DNA from: HLUCCA09 sp039822045
Lineage (GTDB): Bacteria; Pseudomonadota; Alphaproteobacteria; Rhodobacterales; Rhodobacteraceae
Direction: 5' to 3'
Assembly (NCBI GenBank): GCA_039822045.1
Contig: JBCBMY010000009.1
Coordinates: 62,001-126,000 of the forward strand
DNA: 64,000 nucleotides
Below the pieces are notes generated by a model. That model did not search any database. It saw only the letters and a program-made list of their open reading frames with translations, and was not told where the DNA came from. This document shows, piece by piece, positions 35,388 to 44,743 of this stretch. Position numbers and translations under genes: made by a program. Numbering within the stretch: the stretch's first letter is position 1; each line of letters begins with the position of its first letter.

Positions 35388-35405
35388 TGACATGCTAGAA
35401 TGAAA
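35388..35405. promoter_or_regulatory. GntR-type operator, copy 5
   Basis: TGACATGCTAGAATGAAA keeps the core ACATGCTAG shared by all five copies, with a weaker right half. It lies between the divergent aldo-keto reductase and SgcQ/BtpA-like genes. Confidence 0.6.
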
Positions 35406-35457
35406 TGCGGTGGACTGCATCCCTCGAATGGGCGAATGTCCAGGGCAGGAGGGTGGA

Positions 35458-36261
35458 ATGGAGCGGTTTCAGCACGTGTTCGGCGTCGCCAAACCGGTGA
35501 TCGCCATGGTGCATCTGGGTGCGCTGCCGGGCGCACCGCTCTACGATGAAGAAGCAGGGCTCGAGGGCCTCGTGTCCGCCGCCTCCTCCGATCTCGATGC
35601 GCTCCAGGCGGCCGGCGTCGATGCGGTCATGTTCGGCAACGAGAATGACCGTCCCTACGAGCTTGAGGTCGACGTGGCCACGACGGCGACAATGGCCTAT
35701 GTGATCGGCCGACTGGCAGAGCAAACCACCGTTCCCTTCGGTGTGAACGTCCTGTGGGATCCTCAAGCGACGATGGCCTTGGCCGCGGCTACCGGAGCCG
35801 CCTTTGCCCGCGAGATCTTCACCGGGCTCTATGCCAGCGATATGGGCCTCTGGTCTCCCGATGCGGGCAAGGCCATCCGCTACCGCAACCGGCTGGGTCG
35901 GCGCGATCTCCTGACGCTCTACAATGTCAGCGCCGAGTTCGCCGGCTCGCTCGATCCCCGCCCCCTGGCCGACCGGGCGCGCTCGGCCGTGTTCAGTTCG
36001 CTGCCGGATGCCGTTCTGGTGTCGGGCCAGATCACCGGGGAAGCGGCGCGGATGGAGGATCTGGAGGCTGTGAAGGCCGCGCTGCCTGACACGCCCGTTC
36101 TGGCCAATACCGGCGTCAGGCACGAAACCGTGGCCGACGTGTTCGCGGTGGCCGATGGCTGTGTCATCGGCTCGGCCCTCAAGGTCGACGGAGACACTTG
36201 GAACCCGGTCGATCCGGCCCGCGCGCGCGATTTCATGGACCGCGCCAGGGCAGCACGATGA
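35458..36261 (+). CDS. BtpA/SgcQ-family TIM-barrel protein
   Basis: The product is 267 residues. The family pattern is clear: FGVAKPVIAMVHLGALPGAPLYD at the N terminus, GVDAVMFGNENDRPYE, FGVNVLWDPQATMALAAATGAAFAREIFTG, and GSALKVDGDTWNPVD with DFMDRAR at the end. The first member named, BtpA, affects photosystem I in cyanobacteria, and E. coli SgcQ lies in a sugar operon. The reaction is unknown. GGAGGG precedes the ATG. It is the first gene of a tight trio with an M42 hydrolase and an FGGY kinase, and it is under the probable fucose operator. Confidence 0.85.
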   Translation: MERFQHVFGVAKPVIAMVHLGALPGAPLYDEEAGLEGLVSAASSDLDALQAAGVDAVMFGNENDRPYELEVDVATTATMAYVIGRLAEQTTVPFGVNVLWDPQATMALAAATGAAFAREIFTGLYASDMGLWSPDAGKAIRYRNRLGRRDLLTLYNVSAEFAGSLDPRPLADRARSAVFSSLPDAVLVSGQITGEAARMEDLEAVKAALPDTPVLANTGVRHETVADVFAVADGCVIGSALKVDGDTWNPVDPARARDFMDRARAAR

Positions 36262-37352
36262 GCGACGCGCTGCGCGACGTCCTCTGCACCCTGATGAAGG
36301 TGCCCGGCCTGTCGGGCCATGAGGGCCGCGTCGCGCAATCGATCGCCGAGCAGCTGAAGGAACATCCCGGAGCCGAGCCACAATCCGACGTGATGGGCAA
36401 TCTCTGGACCACGTTCACCGGCGACCCCGACGTCCCATCGGTCATGCTCTTCACGCATATGGACCAGTTGGGCTTCATCGTGCGCCGGATCGAACCAGAC
36501 GGGTTTCTGCGGCTTGAACGCGTGGGCGGGGTGCCCGAACGCGCGCTGCCGGCCCAAGCCGTGACGATCTGCGCGGCACACGGGGATCTGCCCGGCGTGA
36601 TCGCGAACAAGAGCCACCATGCAACCTCGCCCGACGAGAAGTACCACGTTGTGCGCTACCGCGATCTCTATGTCGACGCTGGGTTCTCCTCCACCGCCGA
36701 CGCCCGAAGCGCGGGCATCGAGATTGGAACGCCCGTGGTCTATGCGCCGCGGGTGCTGTCACTGGGGCAGCACCGCATTGCGGGCACCTCGGTCGATGAT
36801 CGCGCAGGCTGCGCGGTGCTGATCGAGTTTGCAGCGCGCCTCGCAGCACGCGCCAGCGGCCCGACCGTCCACCTCGCATTCACCACGCAGGAAGAGTTCA
36901 ACCTTCGCGGCGCTCTGCCGCTTGCCAATCGCCTCGCGCCAGCGATCGCAATTCAGATCGACCTGACGCTGGCGTCCGACACGCCCGACGCGCGCGAACT
37001 GGGCGAGATGGCCCTCGGGGGCGGCCCCGGCATGAGCGTCTATTCCTTCCACGGCCGCGGCACGCTGAACGGGGTGATCCCGCATCCAGGATTGGTGCGC
37101 CTGGCCGATGACGCCGCCGCCGCTGAAGGCCTGACCCTGCAGCGGTCGGCCCAAACCGGCATCCTGACAGACCTGTCCTACGTCCAGCATGTCGGGCCGG
37201 GCATCGCGGCGCTCGATCTTGGCTTTCCCCTGCGATACTCCCATTCGGCGCTGGAAGTGTGCGACCTGCGTGATCTCGCCGGCCTGGTGCAGCTTCTCGA
37301 CGCGATGCTGTCCCGGATCGGACCGGACTTTGCCTTGGGTCGAACCGGATGA
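36258..37352 (+). CDS. M42-family metallohydrolase (SgcX/FrvX-like)
   Basis: The product is 364 residues. The M42 dinuclear-zinc pattern is visible: LFTHMDQLGFIV (His, about residue 65), GTSVDDRAGCAVL (bridging Asp), FTTQEEFNLRGA (catalytic Glu pair), IDLTLASD, and LRYSHSALEVCDL (late His). Known members are aminopeptidases. SgcX and FrvX of E. coli belong to sugar operons, and the name endoglucanase attached to some members is doubtful. The ATG overlaps the BtpA-like stop and the stop overlaps the kinase start. Confidence 0.85.
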   Translation: MSDALRDVLCTLMKVPGLSGHEGRVAQSIAEQLKEHPGAEPQSDVMGNLWTTFTGDPDVPSVMLFTHMDQLGFIVRRIEPDGFLRLERVGGVPERALPAQAVTICAAHGDLPGVIANKSHHATSPDEKYHVVRYRDLYVDAGFSSTADARSAGIEIGTPVVYAPRVLSLGQHRIAGTSVDDRAGCAVLIEFAARLAARASGPTVHLAFTTQEEFNLRGALPLANRLAPAIAIQIDLTLASDTPDARELGEMALGGGPGMSVYSFHGRGTLNGVIPHPGLVRLADDAAAAEGLTLQRSAQTGILTDLSYVQHVGPGIAALDLGFPLRYSHSALEVCDLRDLAGLVQLLDAMLSRIGPDFALGRTG

Positions 37353-38836
37353 GCCTCACCCTCGGCGTCGATATCGGCACCTACGAGACCAAGGGCGTTC
37401 TGGTCGATGAGGGGGGCCGGGTCGTGGCCCAGGCCCGCACCCCTCACGAGATGATCGTGCCGGAGCCCGGTTGGGCCGAACACCGAGCCGAAGAGGATTG
37501 GTGGGGTGATGTCGTGACAGTCACCCGCGCGCTCCTGGCCGAGCCCGGCGTTGAGGCCGCCCAGATCGCAGCCGTGGCGGTTTCGGCCATTGGGCCGTGT
37601 ATGCTGCCGGTCGATGCCAACGGCACGCCGCTGATGAACGGCGTGCTCTATGGCGTCGACACCCGCGCCATGGACGAGGTCGAGGAGCTGACAGGGCGCA
37701 TCGGCGAAGAGACAATCCTTGAGCGGTGCGGCAATGCCCTGACCTCGCAATCCGTGGGGCCCAAAATCCTCTGGCTCCGCCGCAACCGCCCCGAGATCTT
37801 TGCGCAGACGGCGAGACTCCTCACGTCGACCAGTTTCCTCGTCCATCGCCTGACGGGCGAGTACGTCATTGACCACTACACGGCCGCCAACTTCTCGCCG
37901 ATCTACGACGTCGGCGCGCAGGACTGGTGCTTCGATCTGGCCGCCGACATCGCCGATCGCGCCCAACTCCCGCGCCTTCTCTGGTCGTCGGAGATTGCCG
38001 GTATGATCACGCGAGAGGCGTCGGAAGCCACTGGGCTCGCCCCCGGAACGCCGGTCACCGCTGGAACGATCGACGCGGCGGCCGAAGCGCTGAGCGTCGG
38101 AGTGCGTGCGCCGGGCGATATGATGATGATGTACGGCTCCACGATCTTCATCATCACGCTCACTGAGGACCGGCTGCGCGACCCGCGCTTGTGGTATGCG
38201 CCATGGCTCTTCGAGGGCCAGCACGCCTCGATGGCCGGGCTCGCCACCAGTGGCACCCTAACCCATTGGTTTCGAGATCAGTTCGCGCGCGAGCTGCCAC
38301 GCGCGACGGCCTTTTCGACACTCACCGATGAGGCCGCCCAAGTGCCTGAAGGGGCGGGCAGGCTTCTGTTCCTTCCCTATTTCTCGGGCGAGCGCACGCC
38401 GATCCACGACCCGCACGCCAAAGGTGCGTTCTTCGGCCTGAACCTCACCCATAGCCGGGGCCACATGTTCCGCGCGCTTCTTGAGGGGATCGCGCTCGGC
38501 ACCGGGCACGTCATCGAGACCTACGCCGAGGCCGGCGCCCGGCCGTCTCGCATGCTCGCCGTCGGCGGCGGCGTGCAGAACCCGATCTGGCTGCAATCCA
38601 CCTCAGACGTCAGCGGACTGCCCCAGGACATCTGCAAGATCACCCTCGGAGCAAGCTACGGCGACGCGTTCCTCGCCCGGTTGGCGATCGGCGACGTCAG
38701 CCTGGAGGATATCGCGCACTGGAACCCGGTCGAGTGCCGGATCGACCCGCGCGACGCGCCCGCCCTGACCCAGAACTACGCCCTCTTCCGCCGGCTCTAC
38801 GAACAAACCAAGGACATCGCGCGCAATCTGACATGA
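37349..38836 (+). CDS. FGGY-family carbohydrate kinase
   Basis: The product is 495 residues. It begins LTLGVDIGTYETKGVLVDEGG with the ATP-fold phosphate loop, has PGWAEHRAEEDWWGD, carries the FGGY signature 1 region (MNGVLYGVDTRAMDE) and ends in the second-domain pattern FRALLEGIALGTGHVIE with AVGGGVQNPIWLQ. Xylulose, fuculose, rhamnulose and glycerol kinases share this fold, and I cannot fix the substrate. It is the last gene of the trio and is convergent with the histidine kinase. Confidence 0.88.
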   Translation: MSLTLGVDIGTYETKGVLVDEGGRVVAQARTPHEMIVPEPGWAEHRAEEDWWGDVVTVTRALLAEPGVEAAQIAAVAVSAIGPCMLPVDANGTPLMNGVLYGVDTRAMDEVEELTGRIGEETILERCGNALTSQSVGPKILWLRRNRPEIFAQTARLLTSTSFLVHRLTGEYVIDHYTAANFSPIYDVGAQDWCFDLAADIADRAQLPRLLWSSEIAGMITREASEATGLAPGTPVTAGTIDAAAEALSVGVRAPGDMMMMYGSTIFIITLTEDRLRDPRLWYAPWLFEGQHASMAGLATSGTLTHWFRDQFARELPRATAFSTLTDEAAQVPEGAGRLLFLPYFSGERTPIHDPHAKGAFFGLNLTHSRGHMFRALLEGIALGTGHVIETYAEAGARPSRMLAVGGGVQNPIWLQSTSDVSGLPQDICKITLGASYGDAFLARLAIGDVSLEDIAHWNPVECRIDPRDAPALTQNYALFRRLYEQTKDIARNLT

Positions 38837-38858
38837 GCGGTCGAGGGCGTGCTGGGAG

Positions 38859-40409
38859 CTATAGCGCCGCAAAGACAATACGCACCAGGGCGCCAGTCTC
38901 CACAGGTTCAAATGTCAAGGTCGCCCCGTAGTTCTGCAGAATCGCATTTGCGATCGCGAGGCCGAGGCCCGTTCCTCCTTCGTCGCGGCGCATTGTGAAG
39001 AACGGCAAGGCGACGCTGTCGAGGTCCACCGGGTCGATGCCGCGACCGTCGTCCCTTACGGTCATCGTCTTGTTTCTGAACGAAATGAACAGCTCGGTCG
39101 CGCCGGCCTCGCGCGCATTCTGCGCAAGCTGATGCAGCACGATGCGGGCATGCTCGGGGAGCATCGGAATGACGTCGGCGCTCTCGCGATCCACGACAAC
39201 GTCCAGCCCTGGGATGTCCGGCAGCACATCCCGGATGGGCCCCGACCCTGTCGTCGGCATATCGCGCAGCCGGGTCATCTCGCGGAGCTTCTCCAGCAAC
39301 AGGTTCATGCGCCGCCCTTGGGCCTCGATATTGTCTTGAAGAGTGCGTCGGTCCTCGGGGCGCAAGTCGTCGCCGTTCAACAGCTCAGCCGCACCCACAA
39401 TCGCCGTCACCGGCGACTTCAATTCGTGCGTGACGTGATCGGTATAGGTTGAGATTTGCCGAGACCTGTCGGTCAGTGTTTTGGACATGCGCATCACGCT
39501 CTGACCCAACTCCGCCAGTTCGCGAATGCCATAATGCTGCAGAGGCTCGGTTCCCGCGGACCCGCCATGCGCGATCTTCTGGCTTTGCGCGCCGAGCGCG
39601 CGCACAGGCCGCAGGATCAGCCTCAGCAACAATGCGCCAACCACGACCGCAGACAGCAAGGTTGCCGCCAGCATCCCGGCAAGCGCGCGCCACTCGGTGA
39701 CCACGAACTTGCTAACGTCCGACGGTGTGCGCGACAGGTAAACCACCCCAATCACGCGGTTCTCCAGCAGAGCGGGGTACGCCACGAACACGCGGTACCA
39801 TGTGTCCCGGCTGATCGAGGTCAGGGGATGGCGCTCGTAGGCGTCTCCTCGGTCCCTAAGGGCGGTGCCGACGCGGCCAGTGAGCGCCGCGCGAACCTCC
39901 GGTTCCGCGCTCAAGTCAATACGTTGGTCGCTTCGGAGGTTGATGCCGCGATGGTCAAGAAAGATCGCGCCCGCAAGCGTGGTCCGCCGCGCGGCGCGTG
40001 CAAGCTCCAGCAGCTCCGGCGCAATCGTCTGATAGATCGGGTCCGGGTCCGGGGCCGCGATGCGCTCGCGCGATGGCTCTTCCAGCTCTGGCAGCGGGGG
40101 CAATATCGCCGACCTTCGCAAATTGAGCGACGGTCGCGACGGATGCAGCGGCGCAGCCCAGAACTCAGACTGCGGAGCCGACAGCTCCGACCCGATCGAT
40201 GACCCGCCCTCAAGGGCGAACAGCTCGGAATAGACCTCGGCATAGATCGCCGCCTGGTGGATCAAGGATTGCTCGGTCTCGCGAACAAACTGATTTGAGG
40301 TCAGCCGCATCGACAGAAACGCAAGAACCGGCGCCGAGACCAGCACCAGGCACACCAAACCCACCACCACCGCCATCGACGGGCGCCACTTGTCGACGAT
40401 GCCTGTCAC
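38859..40409 (-). CDS. Membrane sensor histidine kinase
   Basis: The product is 516 residues. One membrane segment lies near the N terminus (MAVVVGLVCLVLVSAPVLAFLSM), followed by a periplasmic sensing region of about 210 residues, a second segment (LAGMLAATLLSAVVVGALLLRLIL), a HAMP-like linker, the H-box VTHELKSPVTAIVGAAELL with the phosphorylated His near residue 320, and an ATP domain with VRDDGRGIDP and GGTGLGLAIANAI. I used the GTG at 40409, which overlaps the regulator stop (GTGA). It resembles CreC-type kinases. It is the last gene of the exosortase operon and may sense the state of the exported target protein. Confidence 0.9.
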   Translation of the reverse strand: MTGIVDKWRPSMAVVVGLVCLVLVSAPVLAFLSMRLTSNQFVRETEQSLIHQAAIYAEVYSELFALEGGSSIGSELSAPQSEFWAAPLHPSRPSLNLRRSAILPPLPELEEPSRERIAAPDPDPIYQTIAPELLELARAARRTTLAGAIFLDHRGINLRSDQRIDLSAEPEVRAALTGRVGTALRDRGDAYERHPLTSISRDTWYRVFVAYPALLENRVIGVVYLSRTPSDVSKFVVTEWRALAGMLAATLLSAVVVGALLLRLILRPVRALGAQSQKIAHGGSAGTEPLQHYGIRELAELGQSVMRMSKTLTDRSRQISTYTDHVTHELKSPVTAIVGAAELLNGDDLRPEDRRTLQDNIEAQGRRMNLLLEKLREMTRLRDMPTTGSGPIRDVLPDIPGLDVVVDRESADVIPMLPEHARIVLHQLAQNAREAGATELFISFRNKTMTVRDDGRGIDPVDLDSVALPFFTMRRDEGGTGLGLAIANAILQNYGATLTFEPVETGALVRIVFAAL

Positions 40410-41092
40410 AAGGTGCAGCGCCCCAGCCTGACGCCAACGCCATGCACCGTCTCGATAATGTTGGTGCACCCCAGGTCCGCCGCCTTCGCGCGAATGTTCC
40501 TTATGTGGCTGTCGACGGTGCGGCCGGACAGATGCGCATTTCGCCCGTAGGCCGCGGAGATCAGACGATTGCGGTCAAAAACGTGGCCCTGGTGGCGCAG
40601 CAGCGCCGCGAGCAGCGAAAACTCGGTCGCCGTAAGGTGCAGCGCGTGCTCCTTGATCCGCACCTCATGGCTTTCCGGATCCATCACCAGATCGCCATGC
40701 GTCCGTGCCTCAGACGGCGAGGGCTTGCCCCGCGCGAGGATCGCCTTGATCCGCAGGACAACCTCGCGCGGGCTGAAGGGCTTGCCAACAAAGTCGTCGG
40801 CGCCGAACTCGAAGCCAAGGATCCGGTCAACCTCTTCATCCCGCGCGGTCAGGAACAGGATGGGCACGTCCGACTTCGTCCGAACGGCCTTGCACACCTC
40901 GAAGCCGTCCATCTTCGGCATCCCGATATCGAGCACGATCAGGTCAACACGCGTGCGGGCCAACTCGGTCATCGCGGCCGACCCGTTCGCTGCCTCAACG
41001 CTCTCCATCCCCTGCGATCCCAGCGCAATCCGGATCACCTCGCGGATATGCGGATCGTCATCGACAATCAGGATCCTGGGATCGTGGCTCAT
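40406..41092 (-). CDS. OmpR/CreB-type response regulator
   Basis: The product is 228 residues. The receiver domain holds VDDD near residue 10, the phospho-acceptor Asp in LIVLDIGMPKMDGFEV (about residue 55) and the Lys in GKPFSPREVV. A winged-helix output domain follows (LTATEFSLLAALLRHQGHVFDRNRLI, RTVDSHIRNIRAKAADLG). It works with the kinase encoded next, whose start overlaps its stop. The operon order suggests control of the exosortase locus or of cell-envelope genes. Confidence 0.92.
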   Translation of the reverse strand: MSHDPRILIVDDDPHIREVIRIALGSQGMESVEAANGSAAMTELARTRVDLIVLDIGMPKMDGFEVCKAVRTKSDVPILFLTARDEEVDRILGFEFGADDFVGKPFSPREVVLRIKAILARGKPSPSEARTHGDLVMDPESHEVRIKEHALHLTATEFSLLAALLRHQGHVFDRNRLISAAYGRNAHLSGRTVDSHIRNIRAKAADLGCTNIIETVHGVGVRLGRCTL

Positions 41093-41122
41093 GGCTGAGG
41101 TCTGCTCCGCTGCACCGGCCGA

Positions 41123-43153
41123 TCATTGCACCAACTTCCTGCGGAGGCCCAAGAGGGAAAGTGCGGCCAGCAGCAGCATGCCCAGGATCGCCTGGGGCTC
41201 CGGGGTCGAGGCGCCCGAGAACCCCGAAGGATAGGCGCTCGGCGGGACGCGATGCGCCATCGGCACGGGCACGCTCACCGTTTGGGCCAGAAGGCCGGTG
41301 TCGTTCGCCACGCGCTCCGACACCGCAACAAAGGACGTGTTCTTTGTTTGCAGCGAGAACGCCAGGCCAAGTCGCGTGATCTCGGCATCGCTCGTCACCG
41401 GGTCTTCGCCAAGAACGACATTGCGCTCCAGATCCGAAATCCGGTTTCGCGCCCAGACCAGCGGCAGGGCCGGCTCGGACGCGTCATCCGTCAGTTGCAG
41501 CGGCACTTGCATCGCCGCGGCGCGCCCGTCGACTTGGCCGGTGATCTCGATCGCCGCCGGGCCCAACGCCGTGTGGCGCGCATAGACCCGAACGGACTGT
41601 CCGGCAAAGAGATCCGGCACCTTCGAGGGGCTGACATCTACGACCGCCAGATCGCCCCAGTCGATCTCGATGTCCGTCAGCAGGGGCGACTTGAGATCGC
41701 GCGCCAGGGTCTCGGCCACCTCCAGCGCGTCTTCGTCCAGACCGACGTAGCGCGCATAGCCGCGGCCTTCGTCCGCCATCCCGTCCAGAAGGTACCGATT
41801 GACCGACGATCCCACACCAAACGCATAGATCCGGGCATCGCCGATCTGCCGCCGGATGGTCTGCAGCACGGTCTGCTCGTCACCGATATACCCATCGCTC
41901 AGAAACACGACGATCCGCATCGTGTTGGCGGGTTGGGCCGTCGCAAAGGCCGCCTGAATGGCGGTGTCGATCTCGGTCCCGCCACCGGCCGACAGGTGGC
42001 GCACAAACTGCTTGGCCGTGCGGATGTTGCCTGGCGAGGCCGGCAAGGCGGACGTCGACATGTGCCGCGCGGAGTTGGCGAAGGGAATGATCCGAAAGTA
42101 ATCCTGTGGCCGCAAGCCGTCGAGCGCGGCCCGCATGAAGCGCTTGCTGGCCGTCATCGGATCACCGTCCATCGATCCCGACGAGTCGAGAACGAAAATA
42201 ACCTCGCGTGCTGTCACGCTGGCCTCGTCGGGCACGCTCGGGGGCTCGATCATGACGGAAAGAAAGCCGCCGCGCGCGTCGGTATGCGAGAGGGCGGCGG
42301 CCTCCACCGCGTCGCCGCCCAGGCCGTAGGTGATGATCAGGTCCCGGTTGTCCAACACCTTGCCATCCGCAAAGCGCGCGCTGAGGGCATTGCCATCCCG
42401 GTCAATCGAAAGGGGATGCGTCGCACTCCCGAAGGCCCCCAGGCTCGTGCCTGCCACCATGGTGAGGTCAAGCGAAACGCGCTCTCCCACAATCGTCTCG
42501 GGCAGGTTGAGCCCCGCCACGAATGGATGAGCCGGCGGCGGCGCGATCTTCCAGGTGTTGGGGGCCGCCGGCGCGGTGTCGTCCAGACTGACCATGGCCT
42601 CAGCGTCGGGATCCGCGCCAATATAGCGCGGCCCGACGATGAGCGGGATCACAAGCTCATAGTCTCCCTCGATCCTGGGCACCGTCTGCACATACCGCAG
42701 CCTCACCTCGATGGGCTGGCCCGGCATCAGGTTGGCAAGGCTCTGGGTGAACATGTTGGGCCGGTGCTGCGACAGCAGCGCCGCCGACTTGCCCGCCTCC
42801 CGCGCCGCGTCGAACTCCGCCTGCGCCTGCGCTTTCTCGCGGATCACCGCCTGCGTGATCTCGTCGCCCACCCGCATCTCCATGCCATAGACGGCGGCAT
42901 GCTGGTTCAAGGGAAAGAGATAGTCCGCATTCAGGGGCACCTGCGCAGGGTTCTCGAAGCTCTGCGTCACCTCGACGGTGGCCATATCGCCCTCGATATT
43001 CACCGCGATATGGCTCTCAAGAAGCGGCAGTTCGATCTGGCGGCCGTCGAGCTCGGCCACCAGACGACCGGCGAGGTCGTCCGGGTCCTGCGTTGCCCGC
43101 GCAGGCCCGATCGACACGAGGAAAACGCCAACTGCAACAAAGATCAAACGCAT
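41123..43153 (-). CDS. VIT/VWA-domain protein with PEP-CTERM-like sorting tail
   Basis: The product is 676 residues. A signal peptide (MRLIFVAVGVFLVSIGPARA) is followed by a VIT domain (about residues 30-150: LPLLESHIAVNIEGDMATVEVTQSFEN, DYLFPLNQHAAVYGMEM), then a von Willebrand A domain with an intact metal site (REVIFVLDSSGSMDGDP). The C terminus has the three-part sorting signal TPEPQ, a hydrophobic segment (AILGMLLLAALSLLGL) and a basic end RRKLVQ. The exosortase gene is 13 bases upstream, so this is very probably its substrate. It is presumably anchored at or released from the outer face of the membrane. Confidence 0.9.
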   Translation of the reverse strand: MRLIFVAVGVFLVSIGPARATQDPDDLAGRLVAELDGRQIELPLLESHIAVNIEGDMATVEVTQSFENPAQVPLNADYLFPLNQHAAVYGMEMRVGDEITQAVIREKAQAQAEFDAAREAGKSAALLSQHRPNMFTQSLANLMPGQPIEVRLRYVQTVPRIEGDYELVIPLIVGPRYIGADPDAEAMVSLDDTAPAAPNTWKIAPPPAHPFVAGLNLPETIVGERVSLDLTMVAGTSLGAFGSATHPLSIDRDGNALSARFADGKVLDNRDLIITYGLGGDAVEAAALSHTDARGGFLSVMIEPPSVPDEASVTAREVIFVLDSSGSMDGDPMTASKRFMRAALDGLRPQDYFRIIPFANSARHMSTSALPASPGNIRTAKQFVRHLSAGGGTEIDTAIQAAFATAQPANTMRIVVFLSDGYIGDEQTVLQTIRRQIGDARIYAFGVGSSVNRYLLDGMADEGRGYARYVGLDEDALEVAETLARDLKSPLLTDIEIDWGDLAVVDVSPSKVPDLFAGQSVRVYARHTALGPAAIEITGQVDGRAAAMQVPLQLTDDASEPALPLVWARNRISDLERNVVLGEDPVTSDAEITRLGLAFSLQTKNTSFVAVSERVANDTGLLAQTVSVPVPMAHRVPPSAYPSGFSGASTPEPQAILGMLLLAALSLLGLRRKLVQ

Positions 43154-43166
43154 GAGCAGGTCCTTT

Positions 43167-44585
43167 CTAGAGATCCAATGCGGCCAGGGCGGCATGCTCG
43201 AAGGCCGCCCTGGCCTCGGGGGGGAGGGAATAGGGAGTGATCCGCTGAACCGACATCCAGGTCGACGAGCGGCCGCTGAGCCACGACCAGACGGCCTCGC
43301 CGACGCTCGCAGTGCGGTGGCCGGCATCGGAGACGAAACTCACCGACACCATCCAAACCGCTCCGTCGGGGCTCGTGGCGCGGTAAACTGAGGTGGGAAC
43401 GGGGTCGAACCTCGTGCCCAGAAAGACGACATCATACCCCATGCCAAGAAGGCAGGTCGCCGGCGAATGCAGGTGCCGCAGCGGCGAGCCGGTCTGCACG
43501 ATGTTGAGCCCGAGCGCGCCATAGCTAGCTTTCTGCGCCGCACCGCCATAGGCCACGAAATAGGCTTGCTCGAACTCAGTAAGGGGCTCTGGCGTCTGCC
43601 CGAACCCGAGAAGCTGCGCCGGCAAGTCCACGCGAGCGACCTGGCCGGACCGATCGATCGGGTCCTTGGGCGCAGAGACGATCATCAGGGCGGCGCCGAC
43701 CGCCAGAATGGCGAGGGGCAACTTCACCCGCGTCGGCAGGGTGACGCGGAAGGCCGGCCCTCGCGCGGGTCGCGTCGCCGGTCGGTAGAGCAGCAGAACC
43801 GGTCCCGCAGCAGCCGTCAACGACACCAGCCCAATCGCGTCGTGCAGCAGCGGCGCCATCGTGTCGATGCCGTGGGCCAACCCCGCCGCCAGCAGGCTGA
43901 TCCGCAGACCGTTGCCGACGAGTGCGGCCACGATCACGTAGACCAGTCCGCGCGCCGCGCACCAGATCGACGGCCTCAGCCGCGCATTCATCACGGTCCA
44001 CAATGTCAGCATCAGCAGAAGCCCGGTCGCACCGGAACAGGGCAGGTCCACCATTACGTCGACCGTATCGATCTTGAGCCGCACCCCCTCGCATTCCAGA
44101 TTGGAAAAGAAGGGGCCGAGCATGGCGCAACTCAGTTCGGCCGACACCATCTGCAGGGGAAACCCCATCACCCGCTCCAGGATCGGCGCCAGCGGCAAGG
44201 CAAACAGGAAGAAGGCTGCGAGCCACAGTGGAGACAGCGCGAGGGGGCGCAGGTCCAGACGCAGCCAGCGCGCGATGGCATAGACATCCACCGCAAGCGC
44301 AAGCGCGGCCAGGATGTTGACGGCAAAGACCTGCCCCAAGAGCCTCAGAAGCGCCGCCCCGAGAAAGATCAGGATCAGCCCATCGCTCCGCGCGACAGCG
44401 CGTGCCGGTCCGCTGCGCAGGGAGGCCAGGATCAGCCCGACGAGGGCCGCCGCATACCAATGGCCATAGGATTGGTAGGCCGGCTCCTGCCAACTGCGCA
44501 CCAGCCATCGAAATGGCTCGACCGCTAGGATGATCGACGCGATGGCCAGCGAAACCGTGGATGCGTACGTCTGTATTCTCTCCAT
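43167..44585 (-). CDS. xrt: Exosortase (Xrt family)
   Basis: The product is 472 residues with eight or more membrane segments in the N-terminal part. The exosortase triad is present: Cys183 in DLPCSGATGLL, Arg228 in GNGLRIS and His248 in LLHDAIG. A C-terminal soluble domain of about 180 residues (with RHLHSPATCLLGMGYDV) resembles the EpsI-type extension fused to some exosortases. It cuts the PEP-CTERM-like signal of exported proteins in the inner membrane. The ATG at 44585 starts the first membrane segment. It may be the subclass called XrtT that has one dedicated target in Rhodobacterales; I could not verify that assignment. Confidence 0.87.
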   Translation of the reverse strand: MERIQTYASTVSLAIASIILAVEPFRWLVRSWQEPAYQSYGHWYAAALVGLILASLRSGPARAVARSDGLILIFLGAALLRLLGQVFAVNILAALALAVDVYAIARWLRLDLRPLALSPLWLAAFFLFALPLAPILERVMGFPLQMVSAELSCAMLGPFFSNLECEGVRLKIDTVDVMVDLPCSGATGLLLMLTLWTVMNARLRPSIWCAARGLVYVIVAALVGNGLRISLLAAGLAHGIDTMAPLLHDAIGLVSLTAAAGPVLLLYRPATRPARGPAFRVTLPTRVKLPLAILAVGAALMIVSAPKDPIDRSGQVARVDLPAQLLGFGQTPEPLTEFEQAYFVAYGGAAQKASYGALGLNIVQTGSPLRHLHSPATCLLGMGYDVVFLGTRFDPVPTSVYRATSPDGAVWMVSVSFVSDAGHRTASVGEAVWSWLSGRSSTWMSVQRITPYSLPPEARAAFEHAALAALDL

Positions 44586-44743
44586 GCCGTCTGCCTGACA
44601 GGGGAGAGTGCGGAGGCGGTGCAGGTGTGGTGCAGGTTTTGTGCAGACGCGAGGAAACCAATCCTCCGCCGCCCCAAGACCCAAGCGATGCGACGCCGTG
44701 AGCCCGCCGGTCCGCTAGGAGCAGACGCAGAGCCGTCCCGAGA

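Noticed and set aside
41126..43240. A 704-codon open frame on the plus strand opposite the VIT/VWA gene
   Set aside because: It is a GC-rich mirror of a real gene: the minus strand has a signal peptide, two domains and a sorting tail, while this frame is Arg/His-rich with no family pattern.
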